Shown: positions 52,436-61,841, numbered from the stretch's first letter. The stretch: DNA of 64,000 bases from Herbaspirillum sp. AP02 (GCF_015767275.1 NZ_JADWMY010000006.1:62001-126000); one strand, 5' to 3'. Numbers and translations: made by a program. Notes: generated by a model not told the origin, from the sequence alone.

Positions 52436-53524
52436 ATGAGCATTACCGTGGAAGAGGTCAAGGCGGCCCTGTTGCAGGTGATCGACCCCAATACCGGCAA
52501 GGATCTGATCCGGGGCAAGGAAGCCCGCAACCTCCGCGTCGAGGGCGGCCGCGTGCTGCTGGACGTGGAACTGGGTTACCCGGCGGCCAGCCAGGTCGTA
52601 CCGATGCGCCAGAGGGTCGAAGAGGCGCTGGGCAAGCTGCCTGGCGTGACCGCCGTGGAAGCCAACGTCTACTTCAAGATCGTGGCCCATGCGGTGCAGC
52701 GCGGTATCAAGCTCAAGAGCAACGTCAAGAACATCATTGCGGTCGCCTCCGGCAAGGGTGGCGTGGGCAAGTCCACCACGGCGGTCAACCTGGCCCTGGC
52801 GCTGTCGGCCGAGGGCGCGCGCGTGGGCATCCTGGATGCCGATATCTACGGGCCCTCCCAGCCCATGATGATGGGCATCTCCGGCCAGCCCGAAACCAAG
52901 GATGGCAAGACCATGGAGCCGCTGGAAAACCATGGCCTGCAGGTCTCCTCCATCGGCTTCATGATCGACCCCGACGAACCCATGGTCTGGCGCGGCCCCA
53001 TCGTCACCCAGGCCCTGCAGCAACTGCTGGACCAGACCAACTGGCGCGACCTGGATTATCTGATCGTGGACATGCCCCCCGGCACCGGCGACGTGCAGTT
53101 GACGCTGTCGCAGAAGGTGCCGGTCACCGGCGCCGTGATCGTGACCACACCCCAGGACATCGCCCTGCTGGATGCGCGCAAGGGCTTGCGCATGTTCGAG
53201 AAGGTCGGCATCCCCATCCTGGGTATCGTGGAAAACATGAGCATGCACGTCTGCTCCAACTGCGGCCATGCCGAGCCGATCTTCGGCGTCGGTGGCGGCG
53301 AGAAGATGTGCGCCGACTTCGGCGTGGACTTCCTGGGCGCCTTGCCGCTGACCATGGAAATCCGCCAGCAGACCGACTCCGGCACCCCCACCGTGGTAGC
53401 TGATCCGCAGGGCAAGGTGGCCGAGATCTACAAGGCCATCGCCCGCAAGGTGGCCGTGAAGGTGGCCGAGAAGGCACGCGACATGTCCAGCAAGTTCCCC
53501 AGCATCGTGGTGCAGAACGACTGA
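52436..53524 (+). CDS. apbC: Mrp/ApbC iron-sulfur cluster carrier
   Basis: 362-residue P-loop ATPase that binds and hands over [4Fe-4S] clusters. N-terminal DUF59/MIP18 domain (about 1-90), then the deviant Walker A SGKGGVGKSTTAVNLA at about 104, DADIYGPSQPMMMG at about 134, and the cluster-ligating CxxC in VCSNCGHAEPIFG at about 271. A GCAAGGAGAAAC ribosome binding site selects ATG 52436. Divergent from metG, a conserved neighbour pair in many proteobacteria. Confidence 0.94.
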   Translation: MSITVEEVKAALLQVIDPNTGKDLIRGKEARNLRVEGGRVLLDVELGYPAASQVVPMRQRVEEALGKLPGVTAVEANVYFKIVAHAVQRGIKLKSNVKNIIAVASGKGGVGKSTTAVNLALALSAEGARVGILDADIYGPSQPMMMGISGQPETKDGKTMEPLENHGLQVSSIGFMIDPDEPMVWRGPIVTQALQQLLDQTNWRDLDYLIVDMPPGTGDVQLTLSQKVPVTGAVIVTTPQDIALLDARKGLRMFEKVGIPILGIVENMSMHVCSNCGHAEPIFGVGGGEKMCADFGVDFLGALPLTMEIRQQTDSGTPTVVADPQGKVAEIYKAIARKVAVKVAEKARDMSSKFPSIVVQND

Positions 53525-53577
53525 GCGTTGCCGGTTGAGTCTCCCGGGCGGGCCGCCGGCATGGCGTGCCCGCCTGC

Positions 53578-53600
53578 AAAGGCGTTAAAATGACGCCTTT
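53578..53600 (+). promoter_or_regulatory. Stem-loop overlapping a possible gltX -10
   Basis: AAAGGCGT and ACGCCTTT pair around TAAAATG, a 7-nt loop. TAAAAT (53586-53591) inside the loop is a good -10 hexamer, but no clear -35 lies 17 bp upstream. It may be a terminator for the Mrp gene, the gltX promoter, or both. Confidence 0.4.
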
Positions 53601-53668
53601 CCGATTCCATCCCTGACCGTTGTACGGCTTTGGCGTGCCAAGGCCGTTTTGGTTTTTCATTCCCGATC

Positions 53669-55069
53669 ATGACTGCCACTCAAGTACGTACCCGTTTCGC
53701 TCCCAGTCCCACCGGCTATCTGCACCTGGGCGGCGCCCGCACGGCGCTGTTCTCCTGGGCCTATGCCCGTCGCTTCGGCGGCACCTTCGTGTTGCGCATC
53801 GAGGATACCGACGTCGAGCGTTCCACCCCGGAAGCGGTGCAGGCCATCATCGAGGGCATGCAATGGCTGGGTCTGGAGCATGACGAAGGTCCGTTCTACC
53901 AGATGAAGCGCATGGATCGCTATCGCGAAGTGATCGGCCAGATGCTGGCGCAGGGCACGGCCTACCACTGCTATTGCACCCCCGAGGAAGTCGAAGCCAT
54001 GCGCGAGCGCCAGCGCGCCGCCGGCGAAAAGCCGCGCTACGACGGCACCTGGCGCCCGGAGCCGGGCAAGACCCTGCCGGCCATCCCCGCCGAGCGCAAG
54101 CCGGTGGTGCGCTTCAGGAACCCGCAGGAGGGCGAGGTCAGCTGGAATGACGTGGTCAAGGGCCCCATCACCATCTCCAACCGCGAGCTGGACGACCTGG
54201 TGATCGCCCGCCCGGACGGCACCCCGACCTACAACTTCTGCGTGGTGGTGGACGACTGGGACATGAAGATCACCCACGTCATCCGCGGCGACGACCATGT
54301 GAACAACACGCCGCGCCAGATCAACATCCTCAAGGCCCTGGGCGGCACGCTGCCGGAATATGGCCACGTCCCCATGATCCTGGGCGCCGATGGCGAAAAA
54401 CTGTCCAAGCGCCACGGCGCGGTCAGCGTGATGGACTATCCGGCCCAGGGCTACCTGCCCGAAGCCATGCTGAACTATCTGGCCCGCCTGGGCTGGAGCC
54501 ATGGCGACGACGAGATCTTCTCGATGCAGCAGTTCTGCGAATGGTTCGACCTGGATCACCTGACCAAGGCTCCGGCGCAATTCAACCCGGAAAAGCTGAA
54601 CTGGCTCAACAACCACTACATCAAGCTGGCCGACAACACCCGCCTGGCCGGCCTGGTGCGCCCGTTGCTGGAAGCGCAGGGCGCCGTCTTCGAAGGCGCC
54701 CCGGACCTGGCGGCCGTGATCGGCTTGCTGAAGGACCGCGCCAATACGGTGAACGAGATCGCCGCCGCGGCCCTGATGTTCTACCGTCAGCCGGCCCCCG
54801 ACGCGGCGCTGGTGGCCCAGCACATCACCGACGCCATCAAGCCGGCCCTGGCCGACTTCGCCCAGCGCGTAGCCACGGTGGAGTGGACCAAGGAAGCCAT
54901 CGCCCCGATGATCAAGGAAGTCCTGGCCGCCCACAGCATCAAGATGCCGCAGCTGGCCATGCCCTTGCGCCTGATCGTGGCGGGTCAATTGCAGACCCCG
55001 GCCATTGACGCCGTGCTGCAATTGTTCGGCCGTGAGGCTGTTCAGGCACGTTTAGCGGCATATGTTTGA
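53669..55069 (+). CDS. gltX: Glutamyl-tRNA synthetase
   Basis: 466-residue class Ib synthetase. [19 protein letters not shown] holds the HIGH-equivalent motif; the KMSKS-equivalent is KLSKRHG at about 251. [16 protein letters not shown] zinc-region remnant is seen near 106, then the C-terminal anticodon-binding domain. ATG 53669 is chosen from the family N-terminus ([16 protein letters not shown]). It lies just upstream of a tRNA array with three tRNA-Glu genes, its own substrate. Confidence 0.96.
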   Translation: MTATQVRTRFAPSPTGYLHLGGARTALFSWAYARRFGGTFVLRIEDTDVERSTPEAVQAIIEGMQWLGLEHDEGPFYQMKRMDRYREVIGQMLAQGTAYHCYCTPEEVEAMRERQRAAGEKPRYDGTWRPEPGKTLPAIPAERKPVVRFRNPQEGEVSWNDVVKGPITISNRELDDLVIARPDGTPTYNFCVVVDDWDMKITHVIRGDDHVNNTPRQINILKALGGTLPEYGHVPMILGADGEKLSKRHGAVSVMDYPAQGYLPEAMLNYLARLGWSHGDDEIFSMQQFCEWFDLDHLTKAPAQFNPEKLNWLNNHYIKLADNTRLAGLVRPLLEAQGAVFEGAPDLAAVIGLLKDRANTVNEIAAAALMFYRQPAPDAALVAQHITDAIKPALADFAQRVATVEWTKEAIAPMIKEVLAAHSIKMPQLAMPLRLIVAGQLQTPAIDAVLQLFGREAVQARLAAYV

Positions 55070-55097
55070 GAAAAGGAAATAATTCTTCAAAAAGATA

Positions 55098-55126
55098 TTG
55101 TCTTTTGAAAATAGGTATTGCATAAT
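55098..55126 (+). promoter_or_regulatory. Promoter of the tRNA array
   Basis: TTGTCT (55098-55103) and CATAAT (55121-55126) are 17 bp apart in an AT-rich patch, 17 bp upstream of the first tRNA. A T/C-rich discriminator follows. Confidence 0.65.
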
Positions 55127-55142
55127 CTCGCTTCTTCGCAAC

Positions 55143-55218
<76 letters not shown>

Positions 55219-55291
55219 GCGACCCGCCGATGTTTGGCGGTGATATTTCAGGCGAAGCTTGAGATGTAGAAGTGAATTGAAGTACCTGCTT

Positions 55292-55367
55292 GTCCCCTTC
55301 GTCTAGAGGCCTAGGACATCACCCTTTCACGGTGAGTACGGGGGTTCGAATCCCCCAGGGGACGCCA
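55292..55367 (+). tRNA. tRNA-Glu (TTC), copy 1
   Basis: 76-nt cloverleaf: acceptor GTCCCCT/AGGGGAC, anticodon loop CTTTCAC with anticodon TTC, T-arm CGGGG...CCCCC around TTCGAAT, discriminator G and encoded CCA. Confidence 0.97.
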
Positions 55368-55423
55368 GATTTCGAGATCTGCGCTGTCACCCAGCAGGCA
55401 GCGCAGGTATCAAAAAGTACATT

Positions 55424-55499
55424 GTCCCCTTCGTCTAGAGGCCTAGGACATCACCCTTTCACGGTGAGTACGGGGGTTCGAATCCCCCAGGGGACGCCA
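55424..55499 (+). tRNA. tRNA-Glu (TTC), copy 2
   Basis: Identical to copy 1 over all 76 nt, with encoded CCA. Its last 21 nt plus the following 33 nt recur at 55618-55671. Confidence 0.97.
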
Positions 55500-55532
55500 G
55501 GTAGAGAAATAGTCCGATTACCGTTGGGCTAT
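55479..55532 (+). repeat. 54-bp direct repeat, copy 1
   Basis: Runs from the T-loop of tRNA-Glu copy 2 through CCA and 33 bp of spacer. It recurs at 55618-55671 with one mismatch (A at 55520, G at 55659), a 139-bp offset. Confidence 0.92.
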
Positions 55533-55542
55533 AGCAGTCCAG

Positions 55543-55626
55543 CAATGTGCTGAGCACATCGCGTGGGGATTCGAAGGGAATCGCTTGCAAGCGATTCCGC
55601 GGCCCGCAGAATGTGGGCGAATCCCC
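55543..55626 (+). repeat. REP-like palindromic element, copy A
   Basis: About 84 nt that fold into consecutive hairpins. ATGTGC-TGA-GCACAT (55545-55559); an outer stem GGGGATTCG/CGAATCCCC (55565-55573 with 55618-55626); inside it a perfect 22-nt palindrome (55577-55598) and CCCGC-AGAAT-GTGGG (55603-55617). Together this is a three-way junction. The 3' strand of the outer stem is the T-stem of a tRNA-Glu remnant. Confidence 0.85.
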
Positions 55627-55638
55627 CAGGGGACGCCA
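55618..55638 (+). pseudogene. tRNA-Glu 3' remnant
   Basis: 21 nt identical to the last 21 nt of the tRNA-Glu genes (part of the T-arm, acceptor 3' strand, discriminator and CCA). Everything upstream of the T-loop is replaced by the REP-like element. Confidence 0.85.
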
Positions 55639-55671
55639 GGTAGAGAAATAGTCCGATTGCCGTTGGGCTAT
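55618..55671 (+). repeat. 54-bp direct repeat, copy 2
   Basis: Second copy of the repeat at 55479-55532, one mismatch. It carries the tRNA-Glu remnant and the same 33-bp spacer, showing that this segment was duplicated. Confidence 0.92.
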
Positions 55672-55748
55672 TGATAGTTTTAAGTAGTCTGATTGTTCAG
55701 GCTACCTTGAGGTTGGATAGTCCGGAGTTTGGGACTTTTCCTTTCGCA

Positions 55749-55824
<76 letters not shown>

Positions 55825-55897
55825 GCGACCCACATGGATATGTGGGGTGAATTAGTGGAAGAGCTGATTCGAGGAAGTTTGTCGTTGTAACCGTTTT

Positions 55898-55973
55898 GTC
55901 CCCTTCGTCTAGAGGCCTAGGACATCACCCTTTCACGGTGAGTACGGGGGTTCGAATCCCCCAGGGGACGCCA
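55898..55973 (+). tRNA. tRNA-Glu (TTC), copy 3
   Basis: 76-nt cloverleaf identical to copies 1 and 2, encoded CCA. Last intact tRNA of the array; an intrinsic terminator follows after 9 bp. Confidence 0.97.
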
Positions 55974-55982
55974 AATAAAAAA

Positions 55983-56005
55983 AGCCCGCGCAAGCGGGCT
56001 TTTTT
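55983..56005 (+). terminator. Rho-independent terminator of the tRNA array
   Basis: AGCCCGC-GCAA-GCGGGCT is followed by TTTTT and preceded by seven A residues, so it can act in both directions. The same stem-loop sequence recurs at 56176-56196. Confidence 0.93.
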
Positions 56006-56020
56006 GTTTGGCGGCACCTA

Positions 56021-56122
56021 GCGATGTGCTTGAGCACATCGCGGGGGGATTCGAAGGGTTTCGCTTGCAAGCGAAACCGGGCCCGCGGTACGTGGGCGAA
56101 TCCTTCGCTCGCGCAGCGAGCG
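56021..56122 (+). repeat. REP-like palindromic element, copy B
   Basis: Same architecture as copy A. GCGATGTGC-TTGA-GCACATCGC (56021-56042); outer stem GGATTCG/CGAATCC (56047-56053 with 56097-56103); a perfect 22-nt palindrome (56057-56078); CCCGC-GGTAC-GTGGG (56082-56096). An extra hairpin CGCTCGC-GCA-GCGAGCG (56106-56122) follows. Compared with copy A, both arms of the 22-nt palindrome change together (AAT/ATT becomes TTT/AAA in the equivalent positions). Confidence 0.85.
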
Positions 56123-56176
56123 TTAGCTGACGGTTGAACGCGCACCGAAAGCAATCCAGGTCAACCCAGTCAACTA

Positions 56177-56196
56177 AAGCCCGCGCAAGCGGGCTT
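56177..56196 (-). terminator. Terminator of the TRAP operon
   Basis: AAGCCCGC-GCAA-GCGGGCTT, an 8-bp stem with tetraloop, 20 bp beyond the minus-strand TRAP permease stop. Its core is identical to the tRNA-array terminator at 55983. Confidence 0.85.
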
Positions 56197-56216
56197 ACCT
56201 CTATCCCCATCCCCCC

Positions 56217-58094
56217 TCAAAGAAAACAAGTAGAAATCCACGGCACAAACGTAATGGCCACCAGCCCCACCAGCAGCACCCCCAGATACAACCAGATCCT
56301 GCGCAAGGCGACCTCCGGTGCCACCTGGCCGATGATGCAAGCCGCGTAATAGCACAGACCGAAGGGGGGAGCGAACACGCCCAGTCCCATCGCCAGGATC
56401 ACCACCATCGCATAGTGGATCTCATGGATGCCCAGCTGATGCGCCACCGGGAACAACAGCGGCGCAAACAGCACGATGGCGGGAATGCCCTCCAGCACGC
56501 TGCCCAGCACGATGAAGGCGGCGATCGACACCAGCAGGAAGCCTGTGGCACCGCCCGGCACGTGCGTCATCATCTGGGCCAGGTCATGCGAGAACCCTGA
56601 TTGCGTCAAGGCCCAGCCCATGGCGCTGGCAGCGCCGACGATGAACAGGATCGCGCCCGACAAGGCCGCTGTCTGGATCAGGATGGGCATGGCCATGCTC
56701 CACTTCAGGCTGCCACGATAGATCAGCAGGCCGACGATCAATGAATAGCCGATGCCGATGGTCGAGACTTCGGTTGCCGTGGCAACGCCCTCGACCACCG
56801 CAGTGCGGATCACGAAGGGCAGCAGCAGCGCCGGGAAGGCGATGGCCAGCGTACGCAGTACCTGGCGTGCCGGGGCACGCGGCTTGTCTTCATGATCGCG
56901 TCCGGCGCGCCACCAGGCCACCACGGCCAGCACCAGCGCCAGCACGATGGCCGGCAGGATGCCTGCCGTGAACAGCGCGGCAATCGAGATACCGGTGACC
57001 GAGGCAATGGCGATCAATACGAGCGAGGGCGGAATGGTCTCGCTCATTGCCCCGGAGGCCGCCAGCAGGGAGATCAGCTCGCTGTCCTGCACCCCGCGCT
57101 TGCGCATCTCGGGAAACAGCACCGGTGCCACCGCCGCCATGTCGGCCGTCTTGGAGCCGGAGATACCCGACACCAGCAACATCGCCCCAAGCAGTACGTA
57201 GGACATGCCACCTCGCACATGTCCCACCAGCGAGGCCAGGAATTCCACCATCACCCGCGCCAGCCCGGTGGCATGGACCAGCTGTCCCAGCAGGACGAAC
57301 ATCGGCACGGCCAGCAGGATCAGGCTGCTCATGCCTTCATCCATGCGTCCCACCACGATCACCAGCGGTGTCGAGGTCGTACACAGCAGGTAGGCGCTGG
57401 TGGCCATGGCGAAGGCAAAGGCAATCGGCGCCCCGGCCATGACCGCCATTCCCAGCATGCCGAGGAAGAACACCGGCAGGGCGCGTTGCCCCATGGACGT
57501 GAGCATCGGCGCACCCAGATAACAGGCGCCGGCGAGCAATGTCAGCAGCAGCGCGACGGTGAACAGATCGCGCTTGCCATGCTGCAGCAGTCGCAGCGCG
57601 CAACTGGCCAGGGCGACCGCAAAGCCCACCGGCAGGGCCAGCGCCCGCACCATGCCGCTCCAGCCCAGGGCCGGCGTTTCCACGAAGCCCTGGTCTTCCA
57701 CATAGTCGATACTGGGATGCAGCAGCAGCGCCAGCATCACCAGCGTCACGCCCACGGCGAGGGTTTCGGCCCATACCTGCATGCGCGGCGAGAGCTTGGA
57801 GACGAAGAAGCTCAGGCGCATATGGCAGTTCTTTTGCACCGCCAGCGCCGAGCCCAGCATGGCCAGCCAGAGGAAGAGAATGGAGGCCAGCTCGTCACTC
57901 CAGATCAGCGAACTGTGCAGCACCGAACGGGCGATGATGCCCGCCATCAGGATCACTACCTCGGCCACCAGCACCACCGCCGCCAGCGACTCCACCCCTT
58001 TCTGCAGCCAGTGCTGGCAACTGTCGATCACCCTGCGCGGCGCACCCTGGCGGCCCAGCGCAGCCCCGGAGGGCAGGCTGTGCACGGCGCTCAT
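56217..58094 (-). CDS. Fused TRAP transporter permease (DctQ-DctM)
   Basis: 625-residue membrane protein joining the small four-helix DctQ part (about 35-185, with IWSDELASILFLWLAMLGSA) to the large DctM part (from about 205, with GAPIAFAFAMATSAYLL, SGSKTADMAAVAP and a C-terminal APPFGLCYYAACIIG). It uses the ion gradient to import an organic acid delivered by the binding protein. ATG 58094 overlaps the binding-protein stop by 4 bp (ATGA) and gives a normal N-terminus. Confidence 0.92.
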   Translation of the reverse strand: MSAVHSLPSGAALGRQGAPRRVIDSCQHWLQKGVESLAAVVLVAEVVILMAGIIARSVLHSSLIWSDELASILFLWLAMLGSALAVQKNCHMRLSFFVSKLSPRMQVWAETLAVGVTLVMLALLLHPSIDYVEDQGFVETPALGWSGMVRALALPVGFAVALASCALRLLQHGKRDLFTVALLLTLLAGACYLGAPMLTSMGQRALPVFFLGMLGMAVMAGAPIAFAFAMATSAYLLCTTSTPLVIVVGRMDEGMSSLILLAVPMFVLLGQLVHATGLARVMVEFLASLVGHVRGGMSYVLLGAMLLVSGISGSKTADMAAVAPVLFPEMRKRGVQDSELISLLAASGAMSETIPPSLVLIAIASVTGISIAALFTAGILPAIVLALVLAVVAWWRAGRDHEDKPRAPARQVLRTLAIAFPALLLPFVIRTAVVEGVATATEVSTIGIGYSLIVGLLIYRGSLKWSMAMPILIQTAALSGAILFIVGAASAMGWALTQSGFSHDLAQMMTHVPGGATGFLLVSIAAFIVLGSVLEGIPAIVLFAPLLFPVAHQLGIHEIHYAMVVILAMGLGVFAPPFGLCYYAACIIGQVAPEVALRRIWLYLGVLLVGLVAITFVPWISTCFL

Positions 58095-59116
58095 GCCATC
58101 TTCCCCACGACGGCTTCCAGCGCTGCCCAGGGCGCAGCACCGAACTTGTCCTTCCACTCCTTGTAGAAACCGGCCTCGGTGAGGGCCTTGCGGAAGGCGT
58201 CGCGATTGGCGGTATCGAAGGTGATGCCTTTCTTGATCAACTGGTCCTTCAGGGACGCGTTCAGTTGCTCGACATCGCCGCGCTGCTCCATGCTGGCACG
58301 GTCGAATTCGCGTCGCACGATGTCCTTGAGATCGTCCGGCAGTGCCTGGAAGGCACGCCGGTTGCCCAGCAGCCAGAACGGATCCCAGATGTGGTTGGTC
58401 TGGCTGATGTATTTCTGCACTTCATAGAGCTTGCCGGCATCGATGGCGACCAGGCCGTTTTCCTGGCCATCGACCAGCTTGGTCTGCAAGGCGGTATAGA
58501 GCTCGTTGAAATTGATCGAGGTCGGATTGGCGCCCAGCGACTTGAACAGCGAGGTGAACATTGGCGACACCGGCACCCGGATACGATAGCCGGCCAGATC
58601 GGCGGGGCTCTTGATCGGTTTGGAGGAAGAGGAAATCTGTCGGAAGCTGTTGTCGGCCGCCTTGGAGACCGAGATCATGCCGGTCTTTTCGATCTGCGCG
58701 CGGATCAGCTTGCCCAGTTCGCCATCCACGCTGGACCAGACCTGCTGGTAGTCGGAGTAGGTGAAGCCGACATTGGTGATGGCCGCCAGCGGGACCACGG
58801 TGGAAATGACCGAGCCGGCCAGGTTGAGGAACTCAACGCCCCCGGTGCGCACCTGGGTCAGCAGGTCGGTATCCGATCCCAGCTGGCTGGCCGGGAAGAA
58901 GCGGATGTCCAGACGACCCGAACTGGCTTCGCGGATGCGGTCGGTGGCCTGCTTCAGACGTGCGTTGATGGGTTGGTCCAGCGACTGGCCGGTGGCCAGC
59001 TTGTAGTTGAATTCGGCAGCGCGTGCCGGCTTGCTCCAGATGCTCACCAGTGGCAGGGCGGCGGCGGCAGCCAGGACGGAACGGCGCGACATGCCGCGCG
59101 GGGAAATCTTGCTCAT
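58091..59116 (-). CDS. TRAP transporter solute-binding protein (DctP family)
   Basis: 341-residue periplasmic protein with a twin-arginine-like signal (MSRRSVLAAAAALPL) and DctP motifs. The ligand-arginine region is YRIRVPVSPMFTSLFKSLGANP in parts; the helix FNELYTALQTKLVDGQENGL is also conserved. An organic acid or sugar acid ligand is expected from the conserved Arg (GYRIRV). Ribosome binding site AGGAGACC selects ATG 59116. First gene of the importer, divergent from the LysR regulator. Confidence 0.9.
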   Translation of the reverse strand: MSKISPRGMSRRSVLAAAAALPLVSIWSKPARAAEFNYKLATGQSLDQPINARLKQATDRIREASSGRLDIRFFPASQLGSDTDLLTQVRTGGVEFLNLAGSVISTVVPLAAITNVGFTYSDYQQVWSSVDGELGKLIRAQIEKTGMISVSKAADNSFRQISSSSKPIKSPADLAGYRIRVPVSPMFTSLFKSLGANPTSINFNELYTALQTKLVDGQENGLVAIDAGKLYEVQKYISQTNHIWDPFWLLGNRRAFQALPDDLKDIVRREFDRASMEQRGDVEQLNASLKDQLIKKGITFDTANRDAFRKALTEAGFYKEWKDKFGAAPWAALEAVVGKMA

Positions 59117-59345
59117 GCTGGGTCTCCTGTTTTCTTGTATCGGAGGAGCGCCGCCGCCGGTCCGGCCGGGCCGGTCGGTCTTGCGACGCATCCAGGTAAG
59201 ACAGCTCTGCGGCTGTGCCTGCACCGGCCTGCAATGCCATTCCAGCGACATCGATCCGAGTGCGTGACTGAATTTAAAAGCTTTATTGGTGAAGTACAAT
59301 TAATTTATTTTTCATCAATCTGTAGAAAAATTAAACGGTGAACCT
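59117..59345. promoter_or_regulatory. Divergent control region, TRAP operon and LysR gene
   Basis: 229 bp between divergent genes. The part next to the regulator (about 59275-59335) is strongly AT-rich, with TTTAAAAGC, TACAATTAATTTA and ATTTTTCATCAATC tracts. This is where promoters and a LysR-type binding site would lie. No unambiguous T-N11-A box is assigned. Confidence 0.5.
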
Positions 59346-60263
59346 ATGTATCTCCCCCTGCGTGCCATCAGCGTGTTCCATGCCGCCGCTCGCTCCGGCA
59401 GCATCTCGGCGGCTGCCGAGGAGCTCAACGTCACGCCCTCGGCGGTGAGCCAGCAGATCCAGTCGCTGGAAACCCACCTGGGGACCTCGTTGATGGTCAA
59501 GGTCGGGCGCGGGGTGGCCCTGACCGAGGCCGGGGAGCGCTACTTTTCCATGATTGCCGAGGAGATCGACCGTATTTCCGAAGCCACCCAGAGTATTCGC
59601 GGCCTGCGTCCGGTGACCCTCCTGACCGTGCGCGCCACGCCCACGCTGTCGAGCAAGTGGCTGCTGCCGCGTCTGAAGGGCTTTCTGGATGCCAATCCGG
59701 ACCTCGAAGTGCGCCTCAACGGGACCAATGAAGTCACCGATTTCACCCGCGAGACGGTAGACGTCGAAATCCGTCATGGCCGGGGCCAGTGGCCGGGTCT
59801 CTACACGGAAGGGCTGGCTGAGGAACTGTTCTTCCCGGTCTGCCGCCCGGACTATGCCGCCGCCGATAGCCTGAGCGCGGAGGAGCTGGTCCATCACCGC
59901 CTGATCCAGTCGGTGAAGTCCCAGGTGCAGTGGCCGACCTGGTTTTCGCTCAATCGCATCACCCCGCCCAACCAGATGCGCCGCGTGCTGTTCGACCGCA
60001 GCCACATGGCCATCGATGCGGCGGCCGACGGCATTGGCCTGGCGCTGGAAAGTTCACTGATGATGTGGCGCGAACTGCAGGAAGGACGCCTGGTCTGTCC
60101 GGTCGCCGATCCGCCCCGGGTGGCCCAGACCACGCAATGGGTGGTCTGCCCGGTGGATAGCCTGCGCAAGAAGAAAGTCAGTCTGTTCCTGGACTGGCTG
60201 CGCGAGGAAGTCCGGCAATGGCAGGCGGAACAGTGGCTCCCATCGGGTTTGAGAGAGCGTTGA
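59346..60263 (+). CDS. LysR-type regulator (GcvA-like)
   Basis: 305-residue transcription factor. N-terminal winged helix-turn-helix (LRAISVFHAAARSGSISAAAEELNVTPSAVSQQI in parts) and a GcvA-type effector domain (SSKWLLPRLKGFLDANPDLEVRL, VDVEIRHGRGQWPGL). Its position between divergent TRAP and catabolic genes makes it the likely regulator of both. No ligand can be read from sequence. Confidence 0.9.
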   Translation: MYLPLRAISVFHAAARSGSISAAAEELNVTPSAVSQQIQSLETHLGTSLMVKVGRGVALTEAGERYFSMIAEEIDRISEATQSIRGLRPVTLLTVRATPTLSSKWLLPRLKGFLDANPDLEVRLNGTNEVTDFTRETVDVEIRHGRGQWPGLYTEGLAEELFFPVCRPDYAAADSLSAEELVHHRLIQSVKSQVQWPTWFSLNRITPPNQMRRVLFDRSHMAIDAAADGIGLALESSLMMWRELQEGRLVCPVADPPRVAQTTQWVVCPVDSLRKKKVSLFLDWLREEVRQWQAEQWLPSGLRER

Positions 60264-60480
60264 TAGATTAGAAAATCTACACTTTCTTCTCGTAAATGTT
60301 AATTGTTTTAACAAAACTGGCTGATTACACTTTTTCGCACGGGTTGGGTATGCAGTCGCTACTGAAACTCCCCCGCAAAAAAGCGGACATGGTCAGGCAT
60401 TGTGCCTGCCGGATCTGACCTCCAGTCGCAGCGATGGCCACCGATGGGACGGCCGTCGTCCATTACGAGAAGGAAGAGAC

Positions 60481-61830
60481 ATGAATCTGTACAGCTTGCT
60501 GCGCGAGCGCGCGGCGGCCGGCCGCCCGGTGCGCGTCGGCCTGATCGGCGCCGGTAAGTTCGGCTCCATGGTGTTGGCCCAGGCGCAGCATATCGAAGGC
60601 ATGCACATCGTCGGCGTGGCCGACCTCAACGTGAGCAAGGCGCATGCCGCGCTGGAGCGCGTGGGCTGGTCCAAGGAGCGGTATCTGGCCAAGAGCCTGG
60701 GCGAGGCCGTCAAGAACGGTACCACCTGCGTGCTGGAAAATGCCGCCGCGCTAGCCGATTGCGAAGAGATCGAATGCATCATCGAAGCGACGGGACACCC
60801 CATCGCCGGGGTGCGTCATGCGCTGGATGCCATCGAAGGCGGCAAGCACGTGGTGATGGTCAACGTCGAGGCGGACTGCATGTGCGGCCCCCTGCTGGCC
60901 GCGCGCGCCAAGGCCAAGGGACTGGTCTACAGCATGGCCTATGGCGACCAGCCGGCCATCATCTGTGAACTGGTGGACTGGGTGCGCTCCTGCGGTTTCG
61001 AGCTGGTCTCGGCGGGCAAGGGCATGAACTTCGAGCCGCGCTATCGCTATTCGACGCCCGATACCGTGTGGAGCTACTTCGGCTGGACCGATGAAGAAGT
61101 GGCCAAGGGCGATTTCAATCCCAAGATGTACAACTCCTTCACCGACGGCACCAAGGCTGCCATCGAAATGGCGGCAGTGGCCAACGGCACCGGCCTGGAT
61201 TGCCCGGACGATGGGCTGGCCTTCCCGCCCACCGGTCTGCATGATCTGGCCGGGGTGTTCAAGCCGGCTGCCGAAGGCGGGCGCCTGGCCCGTGCCGGGC
61301 TGGTCGATATCGCCGCCAGCCAGGAGCCGGATGGCCGCGAAGTCTTCAACAACATCCGCTATGGCGTCTTCGTCACCTTCAAGGCACCGACCGAATACGC
61401 CCGCGCCTGCTTCAAGCAATATGGCCTGCTGGTGGACAAGTCCGGCTGGTATGGCTCGATGTGGCGGCCATTCCACATGATCGGCCTGGAGACCAGCATC
61501 AGCGTGCTGTCGGCCGTGCTGCGCGGTGAGTCCACCGGCTGCTCCAAGGAGTTCCGGGGTGATGCCGTGGCGACAGCCAAGCGCGATCTGAAGCCCGGCG
61601 AATTCCTTGACGGCGAAGGCGGGTATGCGGTCTGGGCCAACGCCATCCCGGCCAGCAAGAGCCTGGCCATCGGTGCCTTGCCGATCGGCCTGGCCCACAA
61701 CGTCAAGCTCAAGCGCGCCGTGGCCAAGGACAGCATCGTGCGCTTCGAGGATGTGGAACTGGTCAACGACCTGGATGTGGTGGCCCTGCGCCGCGACATG
61801 GAACACCAGGCTCGCGGCAACCTGCGGTGA
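60481..61830 (+). CDS. NAD(P)-dependent oxidoreductase with SAF domain
   Basis: 449-residue protein: N-terminal Rossmann fold (VRVGLIGAGKFGSMVLAQ, ECIIEATGHPIAGVRHAL), a homoserine-dehydrogenase-like catalytic middle, and a C-terminal SAF-type segment (LKPGEFLDGEGGYAVWANAIPASKS). Similar enzymes occur in clusters for acid-sugar breakdown but I cannot name the reaction. GAGAAGGAAGAGAC precedes ATG 60481. It starts a three-gene unit with overlapping starts and stops. Confidence 0.85.
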   Translation: MNLYSLLRERAAAGRPVRVGLIGAGKFGSMVLAQAQHIEGMHIVGVADLNVSKAHAALERVGWSKERYLAKSLGEAVKNGTTCVLENAAALADCEEIECIIEATGHPIAGVRHALDAIEGGKHVVMVNVEADCMCGPLLAARAKAKGLVYSMAYGDQPAIICELVDWVRSCGFELVSAGKGMNFEPRYRYSTPDTVWSYFGWTDEEVAKGDFNPKMYNSFTDGTKAAIEMAAVANGTGLDCPDDGLAFPPTGLHDLAGVFKPAAEGGRLARAGLVDIAASQEPDGREVFNNIRYGVFVTFKAPTEYARACFKQYGLLVDKSGWYGSMWRPFHMIGLETSISVLSAVLRGESTGCSKEFRGDAVATAKRDLKPGEFLDGEGGYAVWANAIPASKSLAIGALPIGLAHNVKLKRAVAKDSIVRFEDVELVNDLDVVALRRDMEHQARGNLR

Positions 61831-61841
61831 CGGGAACGAGC

